From NCBI GenBank assembly GCA_022826385.1, contig JAJDUZ010000027.1, forward strand, positions 62,001 through 126,000: a stretch of DNA of 64,000 nt, given 5' to 3'. Origin of the DNA: Silicimonas sp. GTDB taxonomy: Bacteria > Pseudomonadota > Alphaproteobacteria > Rhodobacterales > Rhodobacteraceae. A model generated the notes under the pieces. That model had not been told where the DNA came from. It made no database searches and worked only from the letters and a program-made list of their open reading frames with translations. Shown one piece after another: positions 8,680-17,306 of the stretch (positions are counted from its first letter, which is position 1; every line of letters starts with the position of its first letter). Position numbers and translations under genes: made by a program.

Positions 8680-9129
8680 TCAAGACTGACGCCAGGTCAG
8701 CCCCCGGGCCTTCCAACCATTGTGGTCGCCCCGGTGTCCCGATGCGTCCAAATCGCCCTCGAAGCCTTCAGCCACATTAATGCAGGTAACGGTCGCACCC
8801 TTCCGCGCGAAGTGACCGACAACTGCCGTTGCAGCCTGAAGTGACCGCGCGCCAGATCGGCAAATGAAGAGAAGCGGTCCAGGGGTGTCCGACCCCAGAG
8901 CCTCTTCCACTTCTGCCGCGAACGCAGGGTTCTGAGACATGTCGGGATAGCGCGCCCACTCGATAAAAAGCGGTTCTTGCGCAATCTCCCCGGTATCCGG
9001 AACGCCCACGAATGCCCATTCGGCGCGTGTCCGGACATCAATGAGACGGGCAGTCTTTTCAGCTTCCAAAATACGCCACGCTTCGGCCGGATCTACTTCA
9101 CCGACCAGCGGGCTCGTGCCCGTTCCCAT
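8680..9129 (-). CDS. Rhodanese-like sulfurtransferase
   Basis: A 149-residue single-domain rhodanese. The catalytic cysteine is in FICRSGARS at residue 90, and the CH2A-type start ARLIDVRTRAEWAFVGVPD is present. Such proteins move sulfane sulfur from a donor to cyanide or a protein acceptor; the physiological partner is unknown. It is probably the first gene of a unit with dnaA, as only 27 bases separate them and the rpsT terminator lies upstream. The ribosome-binding site before ATG 9129 is weak. Confidence 0.85.
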   Translation of the reverse strand: MGTGTSPLVGEVDPAEAWRILEAEKTARLIDVRTRAEWAFVGVPDTGEIAQEPLFIEWARYPDMSQNPAFAAEVEEALGSDTPGPLLFICRSGARSLQAATAVVGHFARKGATVTCINVAEGFEGDLDASGHRGDHNGWKARGLTWRQS

Positions 9130-9287
9130 CTAACCTATGTCCCCCCAGGACGAAGTGAATCGCAGACTGAATTTGGCCTGTCGGTTCCGGTCTCGCAACA
9201 ATCCTTTGCGCTTGACAGGGCGCCATGGTCGAACGAATCCGGTCCGGTGCGGAAAATGCCAAGCTGACTCAATGGAGATAGCCGGGC

Positions 9288-9317
9288 AAAAAAAAATCGC
9301 GCCCCTCGGGGCGCGAT
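9288..9317 (-). terminator. Intrinsic terminator of rpsT
   Basis: A 10-bp perfect GC-rich stem (9296-9305 paired with 9308-9317) is followed on the minus strand by a run of nine U residues (9288-9296). It lies 18 bases after the rpsT stop codon and separates rpsT from the rhodanese-dnaA unit. Confidence 0.93.
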
Positions 9318-9335
9318 CATTCTTGACGGCGAAGA

Positions 9336-9599
9336 TTAGCCGATTGCCTTCACTCGGGCCGCGAGTCGCGACATTTTCCGAGCGGCTGTGTTCTTGTGAT
9401 AGACGCCTTTCGTCACACCACGCATCAGTTCCGGCTGAGCCATCTTCAGGGCTTGAGCAGCCGCATCCTTGTCACCCGAGGCAATCGCCTCTTCGACTTT
9501 GCGGAGGAAGGTACGGATGCGCGAACGACGCGCTTTGTTGACTTCGAGGCGACGTGCGTTCTGACGCGCGCGCTTCTTGGACTGGGGCGAATTTGCCAT
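9336..9599 (-). CDS. rpsT: 30S ribosomal protein S20
   Basis: An 87-residue, very basic protein beginning [20 protein letters not shown] and ending [10 protein letters not shown], the full S20 family length. It binds 16S rRNA in the small subunit. An in-frame extension to 9818 exists but the ATG at 9599 gives the canonical N-terminus. A strong intrinsic terminator follows. The 145 bases upstream to the enoyl-CoA hydratase gene should hold its promoter. Confidence 0.98.
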   Translation of the reverse strand: MANSPQSKKRARQNARRLEVNKARRSRIRTFLRKVEEAIASGDKDAAAQALKMAQPELMRGVTKGVYHKNTAARKMSRLAARVKAIG

Positions 9600-9744
9600 G
9601 GTTGTGTCCCTTTGCGTTTCGGGTCCAAATCTCTGTCGCACGATAGACCCGCACCGGTTCAACGACCGGCGGACACATAGCCAAAGCGGGCTCCACGCGC
9701 ATGTACGCGGCGTCTTTAGGAGATTCCTTCGAGTTTGGGAAGCC

Positions 9745-10521
9745 CTATTTGTCGCGAAATTGTGCTTCGCGTTTTTCAAGGAACGCTGACATGCCCTCGG
9801 CTTGGTCTTCGGTGGCAAACAGCGAATGGAACAACCGCCGTTCGAACAGCAGGCCTTCGCGCAACGACGTCTCCTCGGCCCGGTTCACGGCTTCCTTAAC
9901 GGCCATCGCCGTCAGCATGGATTTCTCGGTGATCTTCTGTGCGGCCGCTTGTGCCTCTTCCATCAGTTTCTTGGCTGGCACGACGCGGCTGACAAGACCA
10001 ACACGCTCGGCTTCTTCGGCGCCCATGAAGCGGCCGGTCAGGTGCATGTCCATCGACTTGGACTTCCCGACAAGGCGCGTCAGACGCTGGCTGCCGCCCA
10101 ATCCGGCGATGACGCCCAAGTTGATCTCCGGCTGACCGAACTTTGCGGTGTCCGACGCAATGATGAAGTCGCACATCATGGCCAGTTCGCAACCACCACC
10201 CAGCGCATATCCCGACACTGCGGCAATGATCGGTTTGCGGCATTGCAGGATGCGCTCGGACGGACCGGTGAAGAGATCGACCGAGAAAACATCGACAAAC
10301 GACTTGTCGGCCATATCCGAAATATCGGCCCCGGCGGCAAACGCCTTTTCGGACCCAGTTATTATGATGCAACGCACTTTCTCGTTCGCACTGGCATCTG
10401 AAACGGCATCTGCCAGCTCGTGCAGCATGGTCTGGCTGATGGCGTTCATCGCATCGGGCCGGTTCAGTCGGATCGTTGTCACGTGTTCTTCGGTGTCGAC
10501 GATGATCGTCTCGAAAGCCAT
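9745..10521 (-). CDS. Enoyl-CoA hydratase
   Basis: A 258-residue crotonase-fold enzyme expected to hydrate trans-2-enoyl-CoA in fatty-acid beta-oxidation. The oxyanion-hole segment [12 protein letters not shown] and the two catalytic-glutamate segments [15 protein letters not shown] and [13 protein letters not shown] with LGGSQRL are intact, which is the pattern of true hydratases such as mitochondrial ECHS1. The gene stands alone between mutM and rpsT on the same strand, so no pathway partner is adjacent. The substrate chain length cannot be told. Confidence 0.93.
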   Translation of the reverse strand: MAFETIIVDTEEHVTTIRLNRPDAMNAISQTMLHELADAVSDASANEKVRCIIITGSEKAFAAGADISDMADKSFVDVFSVDLFTGPSERILQCRKPIIAAVSGYALGGGCELAMMCDFIIASDTAKFGQPEINLGVIAGLGGSQRLTRLVGKSKSMDMHLTGRFMGAEEAERVGLVSRVVPAKKLMEEAQAAAQKITEKSMLTAMAVKEAVNRAEETSLREGLLFERRLFHSLFATEDQAEGMSAFLEKREAQFRDK

Positions 10522-10584
10522 GAAACCTGCTCTCTTCAGTTGCGTACAACCGACAGGCTTAGCAGTCCGGGACCGGTGTTCAAG

Positions 10585-11436
10585 CTATCTTTGGCACACC
10601 GGACAATAGAAGCTCGAACGGCCCGATTGGACGATGCGTTTGATTTTTCCGGCGCAATCAGGTGTTTGACACGCATTTCCCTCTTGGTCGTAAACCGCAA
10701 AGCGATGCTGAAAATACCCAAGTTCTCCGCCCGCGGTTCGGTAGTCGCGCAGCGACGAACCGCCGGCTGCGATCGCTTCCCGAAGAACATCCCGGATGTG
10801 GGGCACCAGCCTTTCGACACGGGGTCGTGCAATGCGATCGCTTCGTCTTGTGGGGGCGATACCCGCACGGAACAGCGCTTCACACACATAGATATTGCCA
10901 AGCCCGGCCACCAGTTTCTGATCTAGAAGCGCTGACTTGATCGGGGACTTCCGCGATTTCAACTGGTCGGCAAGATAGGCCGTGTCGAATGCATTCCCCA
11001 ACGGTTCAGGTCCGAGATCGCGCAGCAGCTTGTGTCGGTCGACCTGGTCCGTCGGCGCCAAATCCATGGCACCGAAACGGCGCGGATCGTTAAACGTGAT
11101 CCGCGCACCATTTGCCATGTGGAAGACAACGTGATCATGTTTTTCCGGTGCCGGATGCGCGTGGTGAAACTGGCCCAGAGGATCACCCGAGATCAGGATG
11201 CGGCCCGACATGCCCAGGTGAACCAGCAACGTTTCTTCTGACGACAGATCGGCAAGGATGTATTTCGAGCGGCGGCGCAAGCGCAGGACGCGCACCTCCC
11301 GCAGCCGGTCTGCCATGCGCTCGGGAAAAGGCCAACGCAGGTCTGGCCGGTTCACATCGGTGACCTGAATCACCTGACCTTCCATCGTTGGTGCCAACCC
11401 GGCCCGCACGGTTTCAACTTCGGGAAGTTCAGGCAT
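10585..11436 (-). CDS. mutM: Formamidopyrimidine-DNA glycosylase (Fpg/MutM)
   Basis: A 283-residue DNA repair enzyme that removes 8-oxoguanine and formamidopyrimidines and cuts the abasic site. The mature N-terminus [13 protein letters not shown] places the catalytic proline at residue 2. The helix-two-turn-helix segment reads [17 protein letters not shown], and the C-terminal zinc finger has CQTPDC and FYCPVCQR. The ATG at 11436 is chosen because the P2 catalytic residue must follow it; an extension to 11493 is not supported. It is divergent from ubiE across 144 bases. Confidence 0.97.
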   Translation of the reverse strand: MPELPEVETVRAGLAPTMEGQVIQVTDVNRPDLRWPFPERMADRLREVRVLRLRRRSKYILADLSSEETLLVHLGMSGRILISGDPLGQFHHAHPAPEKHDHVVFHMANGARITFNDPRRFGAMDLAPTDQVDRHKLLRDLGPEPLGNAFDTAYLADQLKSRKSPIKSALLDQKLVAGLGNIYVCEALFRAGIAPTRRSDRIARPRVERLVPHIRDVLREAIAAGGSSLRDYRTAGGELGYFQHRFAVYDQEGNACQTPDCAGKIKRIVQSGRSSFYCPVCQR

Positions 11437-11580
11437 GGGGCACAATCCAGCCTGCGGCGAATGCGCCCGTGCCGATGTCACTTTGCCATCCAAGCATTAA
11501 GACTCTCCCGTGACACCAACTTGCGCTGGCTCCAGATATCTCGCGAGGTATAAGAAGCGGCGGCAGAAGAAGCAAAGACC
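11437..11580. promoter_or_regulatory. Divergent promoter region mutM / ubiE
   Basis: A 144-base gap between divergently transcribed genes. It must hold promoters for mutM (minus) and ubiE-ubiB (plus). Only a weak purine-rich stretch (AAGAAG) precedes the ubiE ATG. No operator-like repeat was recognised. Confidence 0.35.
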
Positions 11581-12333
11581 ATGAGCCAGACTGACGATAA
11601 AACGACCCATTTCGGCGAACGCACCGTGGCCGAGGACGAAAAAGCCGGGCTGGTGCATGGCGTGTTTTCCAGCGTGGCGTCGCGATATGACGTGATGAAC
11701 GACGTCATGTCGGTCGGCATTCACCGCCTTTGGAAAGATGCGATGATGGATTGGCTGGCGCCACGCGACGGCCAACGTCTTCTGGATGTGGCTGGGGGTA
11801 CCGGCGATATTGCGTTCCGTTTCCTTCGCCGGGCGCCCGGCGCCACAGCCGTTGTCACGGATATGACCGAGCCGATGCTGATCGAAGGCCGGAAACGTGC
11901 CGAGGCCGAAACCTTCGCCGATCGGTTGGATTGGATCACCGGCGACGCCATGTCCCTGCCCTTCGAGGACGCCTCGTTCGACGTATACACTATTTCGTTC
12001 GGCATTCGGAACGTGACCCGCATTCCTGACGCTTTGTCCGAAGCTTATCGTGTATTGAAGCCCGGCGGTCGTCTTATGGTGCTTGAGTTCTCGCAACTGC
12101 CAAACGCGGGCATGCAAAAACTCTATGACCTCTATTCATTCAACGTCATTCCGCGCATGGGTCAGGCAATCGCAGGGGACCGTGACAGCTATCAGTACCT
12201 TGTCGAGTCGATCCGGAAATTCCCGGATCAAGACACGTTTGCCGGCATGATCCGCTCGGCCGGTTTCGAGCAGGTAAAATACCGCAACCTCTCAATGGGG
12301 ATCGCTGCCCTGCATTCTGGCTGGAAACTCTGA
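11581..12333 (+). CDS. ubiE: Ubiquinone/menaquinone C-methyltransferase UbiE
   Basis: A 250-residue SAM-dependent methyltransferase that C-methylates the benzoquinol ring in ubiquinone synthesis. The N-terminal signature [20 protein letters not shown] is followed by motif [16 protein letters not shown] and the later [13 protein letters not shown] segment; all are typical of UbiE. It is followed four bases later by ubiB, forming a small ubiquinone operon. Confidence 0.97.
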   Translation: MSQTDDKTTHFGERTVAEDEKAGLVHGVFSSVASRYDVMNDVMSVGIHRLWKDAMMDWLAPRDGQRLLDVAGGTGDIAFRFLRRAPGATAVVTDMTEPMLIEGRKRAEAETFADRLDWITGDAMSLPFEDASFDVYTISFGIRNVTRIPDALSEAYRVLKPGGRLMVLEFSQLPNAGMQKLYDLYSFNVIPRMGQAIAGDRDSYQYLVESIRKFPDQDTFAGMIRSAGFEQVKYRNLSMGIAALHSGWKL

Positions 12334-12337
12334 CGCA

Positions 12338-13858
12338 ATGCGCGGACCGCACAACATTCTTCGCCTGATCCGCACCGGCGCCACCTTCGAGCGAACGGGC
12401 GCCATGCAACAGGTTCTGGAAGCGCTGGATGCACCGGCATCGCTTCGGGTCGCGGCGCGCGTTTTGGGATGGCCTTTCAAGTGGCTCGGGATCAAGGGCG
12501 ACCCATCCCAGCCTCCGGTGACGCGGGCGCTCACCGCCCTTGGCCCGGCCTACATCAAGTTCGGGCAAATCCTTTCTACAAGACCGGATGTTGTCGGGGC
12601 TGAAATGGCCGAGCAACTGCGTGTTCTTCAGGACAAGCTACCGGCTTTCCCCACCGAGATCGCGAAAGGCGTCGTCGAAGCGGAACTGGGTCAAAAGGTC
12701 GAAGACATTTTCTCCGAGTTCTCGGACCCCGTTGCCGCCGCTTCGATCGCTCAGGTCCACCGGGCGCGTTTGGCCGAGACGGGCGAGGATGTCGCGGTCA
12801 AGGTATTGCGGCCACGGATCGAACAGGCGTTTCGGCAGGATGTCGATGCGTTCTATTTCGCGGCGCGCATGATCGAAGTGCTGTCGCCCGGATCGCGTCG
12901 CTTGCGTCCGATGGATGTGATCGAGCACTTCGAAGGCGTGGTGAATGGCGAGCTCGACCTGAGGCTGGAAACCGCCGCTGCCGCCGAGTTCGAAGCGAAT
13001 GCCGAAGGCGATGAAGGTTTCCACGTTCCCAAGGTGAAATGGGCCTTGTCATCGCGTCGTGTCATGACGCTTGAGTGGGTCGAAGGATTGCCTTTGGGGG
13101 ATGTGGCCGCAATCGAAGCCGCCGGTCACGATCGCACGCGCTTGGGCGAAAAAGTACTGACCACGTTTCTCAGCCATGCTTTGCGTGACGGTTACTTTCA
13201 CGCCGACATGCATCAGGGCAATCTCAAGGTGGCAGCGGATGGAACACTGGTCGCCCTTGATTTCGGCATCATGGGGCGCATCGACGCGTATACGCGTCGC
13301 GTCTATGCCGAAATCCTGATCGGTTTCATTCGCAAGGATTACCGGCGCGTCGCCGAGGTGCATTTCGAAGCCGGTTACGTCCCTGCGGACCAAGACATCG
13401 ACGAATTCGCACGGGCTTTGCGTGCGGTCGGGGAACCGATTTTCGGCATGGATGCCAGTCGCATTTCGATGGCGCGATTGCTGGCCTATCTTTTCGAGGT
13501 GACCGAGAAGTTCGGCATGGAAACCCGCACCGAACTCATCTTGCTGCAGCGGACGATGGTTGTTGTCGAGGGCGTGTCGCGGTCTCTGGACCCGCATATC
13601 AACATCTGGAACGTCGCCCGGCCCGTGGTGGAAGGGTACATTGCCGAGAACATTGGGCCAAAGGCCTTGCTGCGAGATATGGCGCAGACAGTGCGCATCC
13701 TTGCCCGGTTCGGGCCCAAGTTGCCCGAGCTGGCCGAAGCGGCTTTGATCGCTCAGGCCCATCGGCGAGATGAACCGGATGATGGCAAGTGGAAGCCAAG
13801 TCTGGTGTTGATGCTTCTCGTCGCAGGGCTGGCCTTTGCGCTCGGCGTCCTGATCTAG
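12338..13858 (+). CDS. ubiB: Ubiquinone biosynthesis atypical kinase UbiB
   Basis: A 506-residue ABC1/ADCK/UbiB-family protein needed for the hydroxylation steps of ubiquinone synthesis. The family KxGQ motif is seen in ALGPAYIKFGQILSTRPD and the nucleotide-binding lysine in VAVKVLRP. The HADMHQGNLKV and ALDFGIMGRI segments are the catalytic loop and metal-binding equivalents. A C-terminal hydrophobic segment (LVLMLLVAGLAFALGVLI) anchors it to the inner membrane. It begins four bases after ubiE. Its TAG stop overlaps the stop of the convergent flgD in CTAG. Confidence 0.96.
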   Translation: MRGPHNILRLIRTGATFERTGAMQQVLEALDAPASLRVAARVLGWPFKWLGIKGDPSQPPVTRALTALGPAYIKFGQILSTRPDVVGAEMAEQLRVLQDKLPAFPTEIAKGVVEAELGQKVEDIFSEFSDPVAAASIAQVHRARLAETGEDVAVKVLRPRIEQAFRQDVDAFYFAARMIEVLSPGSRRLRPMDVIEHFEGVVNGELDLRLETAAAAEFEANAEGDEGFHVPKVKWALSSRRVMTLEWVEGLPLGDVAAIEAAGHDRTRLGEKVLTTFLSHALRDGYFHADMHQGNLKVAADGTLVALDFGIMGRIDAYTRRVYAEILIGFIRKDYRRVAEVHFEAGYVPADQDIDEFARALRAVGEPIFGMDASRISMARLLAYLFEVTEKFGMETRTELILLQRTMVVVEGVSRSLDPHINIWNVARPVVEGYIAENIGPKALLRDMAQTVRILARFGPKLPELAEAALIAQAHRRDEPDDGKWKPSLVLMLLVAGLAFALGVLI

Positions 13859-14550
13859 GGCACGCTCGCATCGCGCAAGGCTGTGACTTGGCTTGACGGA
13901 ACCACGATTCCCCCGCCGATGACCAGTTCCGTCTCGTCCACTCCAACGCGTGCTTCACTGACCTTGGCATAGTGCAAGGCTGGCTGAACACTTGTCTGAC
14001 TGCCTTGGTTGATGCTGACGATTTCAAACGTATAGGTGCCCGTGCTCAGAGGGTCGCCAGAATCATCTGTTCCGGCCCATGAAAATGTATCACCGATGGT
14101 TGGTATCTCTTCGCGAGACACTTCCCGCCCGTATGTGTCGCGCACGACCAATTGCGCGCTATCCGATCCCGGATCAGCGCTGATGGCGATGTCGATCGGT
14201 GTCCCGTCGAAATAGGCGGGCGCGTTGACCCGCGCCTCCATGCCGACCCATCCAGCAAGCTGGGCAAGATCGGACGCCCCCAAAGCACCAGTCAGGTTCT
14301 CGAGCAGATCATTCGTCAGCACCTGCTGTTCGACGCCCGAGAACGTCGCCAATTGAACGGCAAAGTCCTGACTTTCGATCGGGTTCAGAGGATCCTGGTT
14401 TTCGAGTTGCGTGGTCAGCATCAAGAGAAACGTCTCGAAGTCCGAAGATATGACCGACGTGTCCGTGTCCTCGTTTGTCGTCACATTCGACGAAACAGAC
14501 GTTGCGGTGGAAGGCGTCAGGCTGACGGAGGATTGCGTATCAACGGTCAT
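13855..14550 (-). CDS. flgD: Flagellar hook assembly (hook-capping) protein FlgD
   Basis: A 231-residue hook-cap scaffold protein. The conserved N-terminal segment FLLMLTTQLENQDPLNPIES and SQDFAVQLATFSGVEQQ, required for export and hook assembly, is at about residues 41-75. The C-terminal half holds the FlgD Tudor/FnIII-like region ending in GTYTFEIVSIN. The first 35 residues are low-complexity Ser/Thr, as in other FlgD proteins. It lies three bases after fliK on the same strand, forming a fliK-flgD unit. Confidence 0.93.
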   Translation of the reverse strand: MTVDTQSSVSLTPSTATSVSSNVTTNEDTDTSVISSDFETFLLMLTTQLENQDPLNPIESQDFAVQLATFSGVEQQVLTNDLLENLTGALGASDLAQLAGWVGMEARVNAPAYFDGTPIDIAISADPGSDSAQLVVRDTYGREVSREEIPTIGDTFSWAGTDDSGDPLSTGTYTFEIVSINQGSQTSVQPALHYAKVSEARVGVDETELVIGGGIVVPSSQVTALRDASVP

Positions 14551-14553
14551 GGT

Positions 14554-16149
14554 TCAAACTCTTATATCCAACTTTCCATTCAGACTTGGTGACTCACTGG
14601 TAATGATGTCGACCTGCGTGACGCCTGCCTGATCCGGCAATGGATCGCGCCGCGGATGTTCGTCCTCGCGTCCCGTGGTTTCGTCGTCCGACGTTTCGGC
14701 GCCAAACGAAGAACTCATTTCCGAGAACCCACGATCCGCCAATTCGGCCTGAAGCATGTCGATGTTCCGGCGCAGCAAATCCAGCGTCTCCGGACGTTCG
14801 GCCGTGATTTGGACGGTCACGCCAACTTCGCCCGGTGACATGGACAAACGAACGCGACCCAGTTCTTCGGGCTGCAATCGAATTTCCACGGTGCCGTCAG
14901 CCTGAGGTCTGGCGACGGCGTGGACAACTTGGGATACAATTGAACGGGCCGCGGCGGGTTCCGGTCGAGCACGGTCAGCGACGGTTTGCTTGATGCCGTC
15001 TTCAATTTCCGCGACCGCGGCCTCGATGGCAGCTGGTGCGTCAGTCGGTATGGCAGCGTCGCTCACGATCAATGGATTTGGTAGGACTACACCGTACGTC
15101 TGGGCGGTCACTGTCGGTGCTCTACTCATTTCGACATGTGGAGATGCCACTGTTCGAGCAGGAGGAACATCGGGAGCACCTTCATACCTTTCGGATCTTC
15201 CCGAACGAACAGGCGCAGTTTGGTTGGATGCGACACTCGCCGAGAGCAAAGTTTGACCAGCCCGCTCTGCACCTCTTCGGTTCCCATCATGATCGGGTTG
15301 AGTGCCCTCACCCTCAGGACGTACCGCGGTGCGACGTTGGGTGTTATGTTCATTCAGGCCCGCACTGGAAACGGGAGCCTCATTAGCCCCTGCCGATTGT
15401 GCTTTGTTCGGATGACTGTGAAAGCGCTGATTTTTCTCTGTCCCGGCACTCGCGTCGTCGGGTTCCGACGAGTGCATTTCACCACTCATGTCCTTATTGA
15501 CGGCTGCGCCGTTCCGTTCAGATGCAGACACCCTGGCGTCGGTACTTGTCCGGTCCATCGACGCCAAATCGAGGTTTGCGCGTTCTTGCCGAGCGACTTC
15601 GGTGTTCCCGGGCTTGCTCTTGTCGGATTCACCTTCCGGCGGTTGGTGGGAGATGTGTTCGGTCTGAGCGATGACCTCGGCACGCGTTCCGTCACTCCGA
15701 CCCGCCTCTACGTTTGCGCGAACGGCATCTTGACCTTCATGTGTGATGCCTTTCGGCAAACTGGTGTCCTGTGTTTCGTGTACGGCGACCGTTGGTTCCC
15801 CCCGACCTGCATTTTGAGGCGCAGCCAGTTCAGACAGCCTTCGGTCAAACGGCACAGCAAGCAGACCTTCTTCGGCAGGTTGATACAGGTGTTCTGTGTT
15901 TGTTGTGCCCTGATCGCTCGATGGTCGCTCATCGCGGACCATTGGAAACACCTCGGCCACAACCAATTCGTCAGCTGTCAGCGTTTCCGGTTCCCCTTCT
16001 GCCTGGGGTGTCCCGTGATCCAGGAGAATGTCGAAAAAACCTGCGACCCCTTGCCCTTGAAAATTGGCTTCCACCGGGGGCCCAGTCTTCGAGATCGTCG
16101 TCCCTGTCGCCGCATTCTCGGTCGACAATAACGTTGGGATGGGCTGCAT
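14554..16149 (-). CDS. fliK: Flagellar hook-length control protein FliK
   Basis: A 531-residue protein with a long, low-complexity, hydrophilic N-terminal region (about 1-390) and a C-terminal Flg_hook domain (about 400-490) with VEIRLQPEELGRVRLSMSPG and RRNIDMLQAELADRGF. This two-part plan is that of FliK, the molecular ruler that measures hook length and switches export specificity. The ribosome-binding site GGAGGTGAT is an almost perfect complement to the 16S tail, five bases before ATG 16149. The next gene, flgD, starts right after. The N-terminal part is poorly conserved in this family, so the call rests on the C-terminus and context. Confidence 0.9.
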   Translation of the reverse strand: MQPIPTLLSTENAATGTTISKTGPPVEANFQGQGVAGFFDILLDHGTPQAEGEPETLTADELVVAEVFPMVRDERPSSDQGTTNTEHLYQPAEEGLLAVPFDRRLSELAAPQNAGRGEPTVAVHETQDTSLPKGITHEGQDAVRANVEAGRSDGTRAEVIAQTEHISHQPPEGESDKSKPGNTEVARQERANLDLASMDRTSTDARVSASERNGAAVNKDMSGEMHSSEPDDASAGTEKNQRFHSHPNKAQSAGANEAPVSSAGLNEHNTQRRTAVRPEGEGTQPDHDGNRRGAERAGQTLLSASVASNQTAPVRSGRSERYEGAPDVPPARTVASPHVEMSRAPTVTAQTYGVVLPNPLIVSDAAIPTDAPAAIEAAVAEIEDGIKQTVADRARPEPAAARSIVSQVVHAVARPQADGTVEIRLQPEELGRVRLSMSPGEVGVTVQITAERPETLDLLRRNIDMLQAELADRGFSEMSSSFGAETSDDETTGREDEHPRRDPLPDQAGVTQVDIITSESPSLNGKLDIRV

Positions 16150-16263
16150 GTATCACCTCCGCACATCCTGTCCTTTTGGCGGTTGATACCCACTGGGAAT
16201 TACCAGTTCTTTACCACTCATCCGGATAATCAGGAAAATTCTCCCGATTCAGAAGGATCGATC
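16150..16263. promoter_or_regulatory. Divergent flagellar promoter region with a short palindrome
   Basis: This 114-base gap separates fliK-flgD (minus) from the rod-binding/FlgN pair (plus). It holds an inverted repeat ACTGG-N6-CCAGT at 16192-16207. A role as an operator for a flagellar regulator is inference; no sigma-28 or sigma-54 consensus could be assigned with confidence. Confidence 0.35.
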
Positions 16264-16539
16264 ATGACCCCTGTTGCACCTGCCGAACAACGGATTTCCG
16301 CCCCTAGAGAACAGCAACTGCGATCGCTGGCAAACAAGATCGAAGCACAATTCCTGGCCGAAATGCTGAAGTCTGCCGGCGTTGGAAAAGCACGGGACTC
16401 GTTCGGCGGTGGAGCGGGCGAGGACCAGTTTGCCAGTTTTCTGACAGCCGAATACGCGACATCCGCCGTGAACGCCGGAGGTATCGGACTATCAGAAGCC
16501 ATTTTTCGATCATTGACGGAAAAGGATACAGGAAGATGA
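16264..16539 (+). CDS. Rod-binding protein (FlgJ N-terminal domain only)
   Basis: A 91-residue protein corresponding to the rod-binding domain of FlgJ: IEAQFLAEMLKSAGVGKARD and GAGEDQFASFLTAEYATSAV followed by GGIGLSEAIFRSL. It lacks the C-terminal peptidoglycan hydrolase domain found in enterobacterial FlgJ, which is normal in many alphaproteobacteria. The ATG at 16264 is preceded by AAGGA; an upstream in-frame Met at 16183 is not supported. The stop overlaps the next start in ATGA, so the two are coupled. Confidence 0.88.
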   Translation: MTPVAPAEQRISAPREQQLRSLANKIEAQFLAEMLKSAGVGKARDSFGGGAGEDQFASFLTAEYATSAVNAGGIGLSEAIFRSLTEKDTGR

Positions 16540-16874
16540 ATGTGTTCAAGGAACTCGAAGACATATTACGGCAAGAGCAGGAATTGCTGTTGAGTGGGGA
16601 TTTTCAGATGCTCGAAGCCCTTTTGAAACGGAAGGCAAAGCTTGCCGACTGGCTCTCGACGCATCGCCCGGATGTTACGGTCGAGGAAACCAGAGAGCTC
16701 AAGGAAAAAGCACACCGGAACGAGGCGCTTCTGGACGCAGCTCGCCGCGGCCTGAAGGCGGCGATGGCGCAGTTGAAGCAAGTCTCAAAGGCCGATTGCC
16801 AGACGACCTATTCAAGCTCGGGAGAACGGCGGCCGCTATCGCGTGCGCCGGTTTCAATCACACAAAAAATCTGA
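16536..16874 (+). CDS. FlgN-like flagellar protein
   Basis: A 112-residue, mostly helical, charged protein (MNVFKELEDILRQEQELLLS with coiled-coil character to about residue 85). Length, helical pattern and the position after the FlgJ-type gene suggest FlgN, the chaperone for hook-filament junction proteins. The family is very divergent, so the call is mainly from context. It overlaps the upstream gene by four bases and is followed by an intrinsic terminator. Confidence 0.6.
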   Translation: MNVFKELEDILRQEQELLLSGDFQMLEALLKRKAKLADWLSTHRPDVTVEETRELKEKAHRNEALLDAARRGLKAAMAQLKQVSKADCQTTYSSSGERRPLSRAPVSITQKI

Positions 16875-16901
16875 AGTACTTTATTTAATTTGAAGCGAAA
16901 G

Positions 16902-16927
16902 CGGCAGCCTCGAAAGGGCTGCCGTTT
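16902..16927 (+). terminator. Terminator after the flgN-like gene
   Basis: An 8-bp perfect stem, CGGCAGCC (16902-16909) paired with GGCTGCCG (16917-16924), with a 7-base loop, followed by only three T. It lies 27 bases after the stop codon. The short T tract makes it a moderate rather than strong terminator. Confidence 0.65.
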
Positions 16928-17306
16928 AACGTTTGTTAATGCGAACGGAGTGAACTCAAGCAGCACCCGAAAGTGGTGGCGCGCAACCTGCCAAGGTGCG
17001 CAGCGTCAGAATGGCTGGCTCGTCTGAAAGACGTTTCCGAAACCAAGGCGGATAATCGCCACAACATTGGAGAACGCCAGATAGCAACTTTCCAGGCTCC
17101 GCCGTGATGACCCCCGGCAATCACCTTCTTGCGCTTGATGATTATGGGTGCCTTTTCGTCGGACATCGGCCAAATCTCTCATTCTTGCCCTGAAAGCCTT
17201 ATTTTCTGCGCATGAAGATTGGCTTAAGCTTAGGCAATGCCGCCGATGCCTCTGGCAATGACTGGCCATTTCCACTACCCCAAGGCTGACGAAAAGGGAG
17301 ACGTGC
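16928..17306. other. Intergenic region flgN-like / sugar-acid dehydratase
   Basis: This region holds the motB remnant (17083-17166), about 155 bases after it (16928-17082) in which no coding similarity was recognised, and 140 bases before the dehydratase that must include its promoter. GGGAG lies seven bases before the dehydratase GTG at 17307. Confidence 0.5.
17083..17166 (-). pseudogene. motB: motB 5-prime remnant
   Basis: Reading the minus strand from ATG 17166 gives MSDEKAPIIIKRKKVIAGGH and then HGGAWKVA, which is the conserved cytoplasmic N-terminus of the flagellar stator protein MotB just before its membrane helix. In intact MotB the next residues are YADFVTAMMAFF or close to it. Here similarity stops abruptly after the codon for A28, and the frame continues only to a stop at 16936 with unrelated sequence. 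No plug, OmpA-like domain or membrane helix can be found in any frame nearby. This is therefore a gene fragment of about 28 codons at the edge of the flagellar island. The 3-prime boundary given is where similarity is lost. Confidence 0.7.

Noticed and set aside
7165..8844. A 559-codon plus-strand frame opposite dnaA
   Set aside because: Antisense shadow of dnaA without a ribosome-binding site or known motifs.
8653..9335. An origin of replication next to dnaA
   Set aside because: Only 27 bases separate dnaA from the rhodanese gene, and no DnaA-box cluster is seen in the gap before rpsT; the hemJ-maf gap is far better supported.
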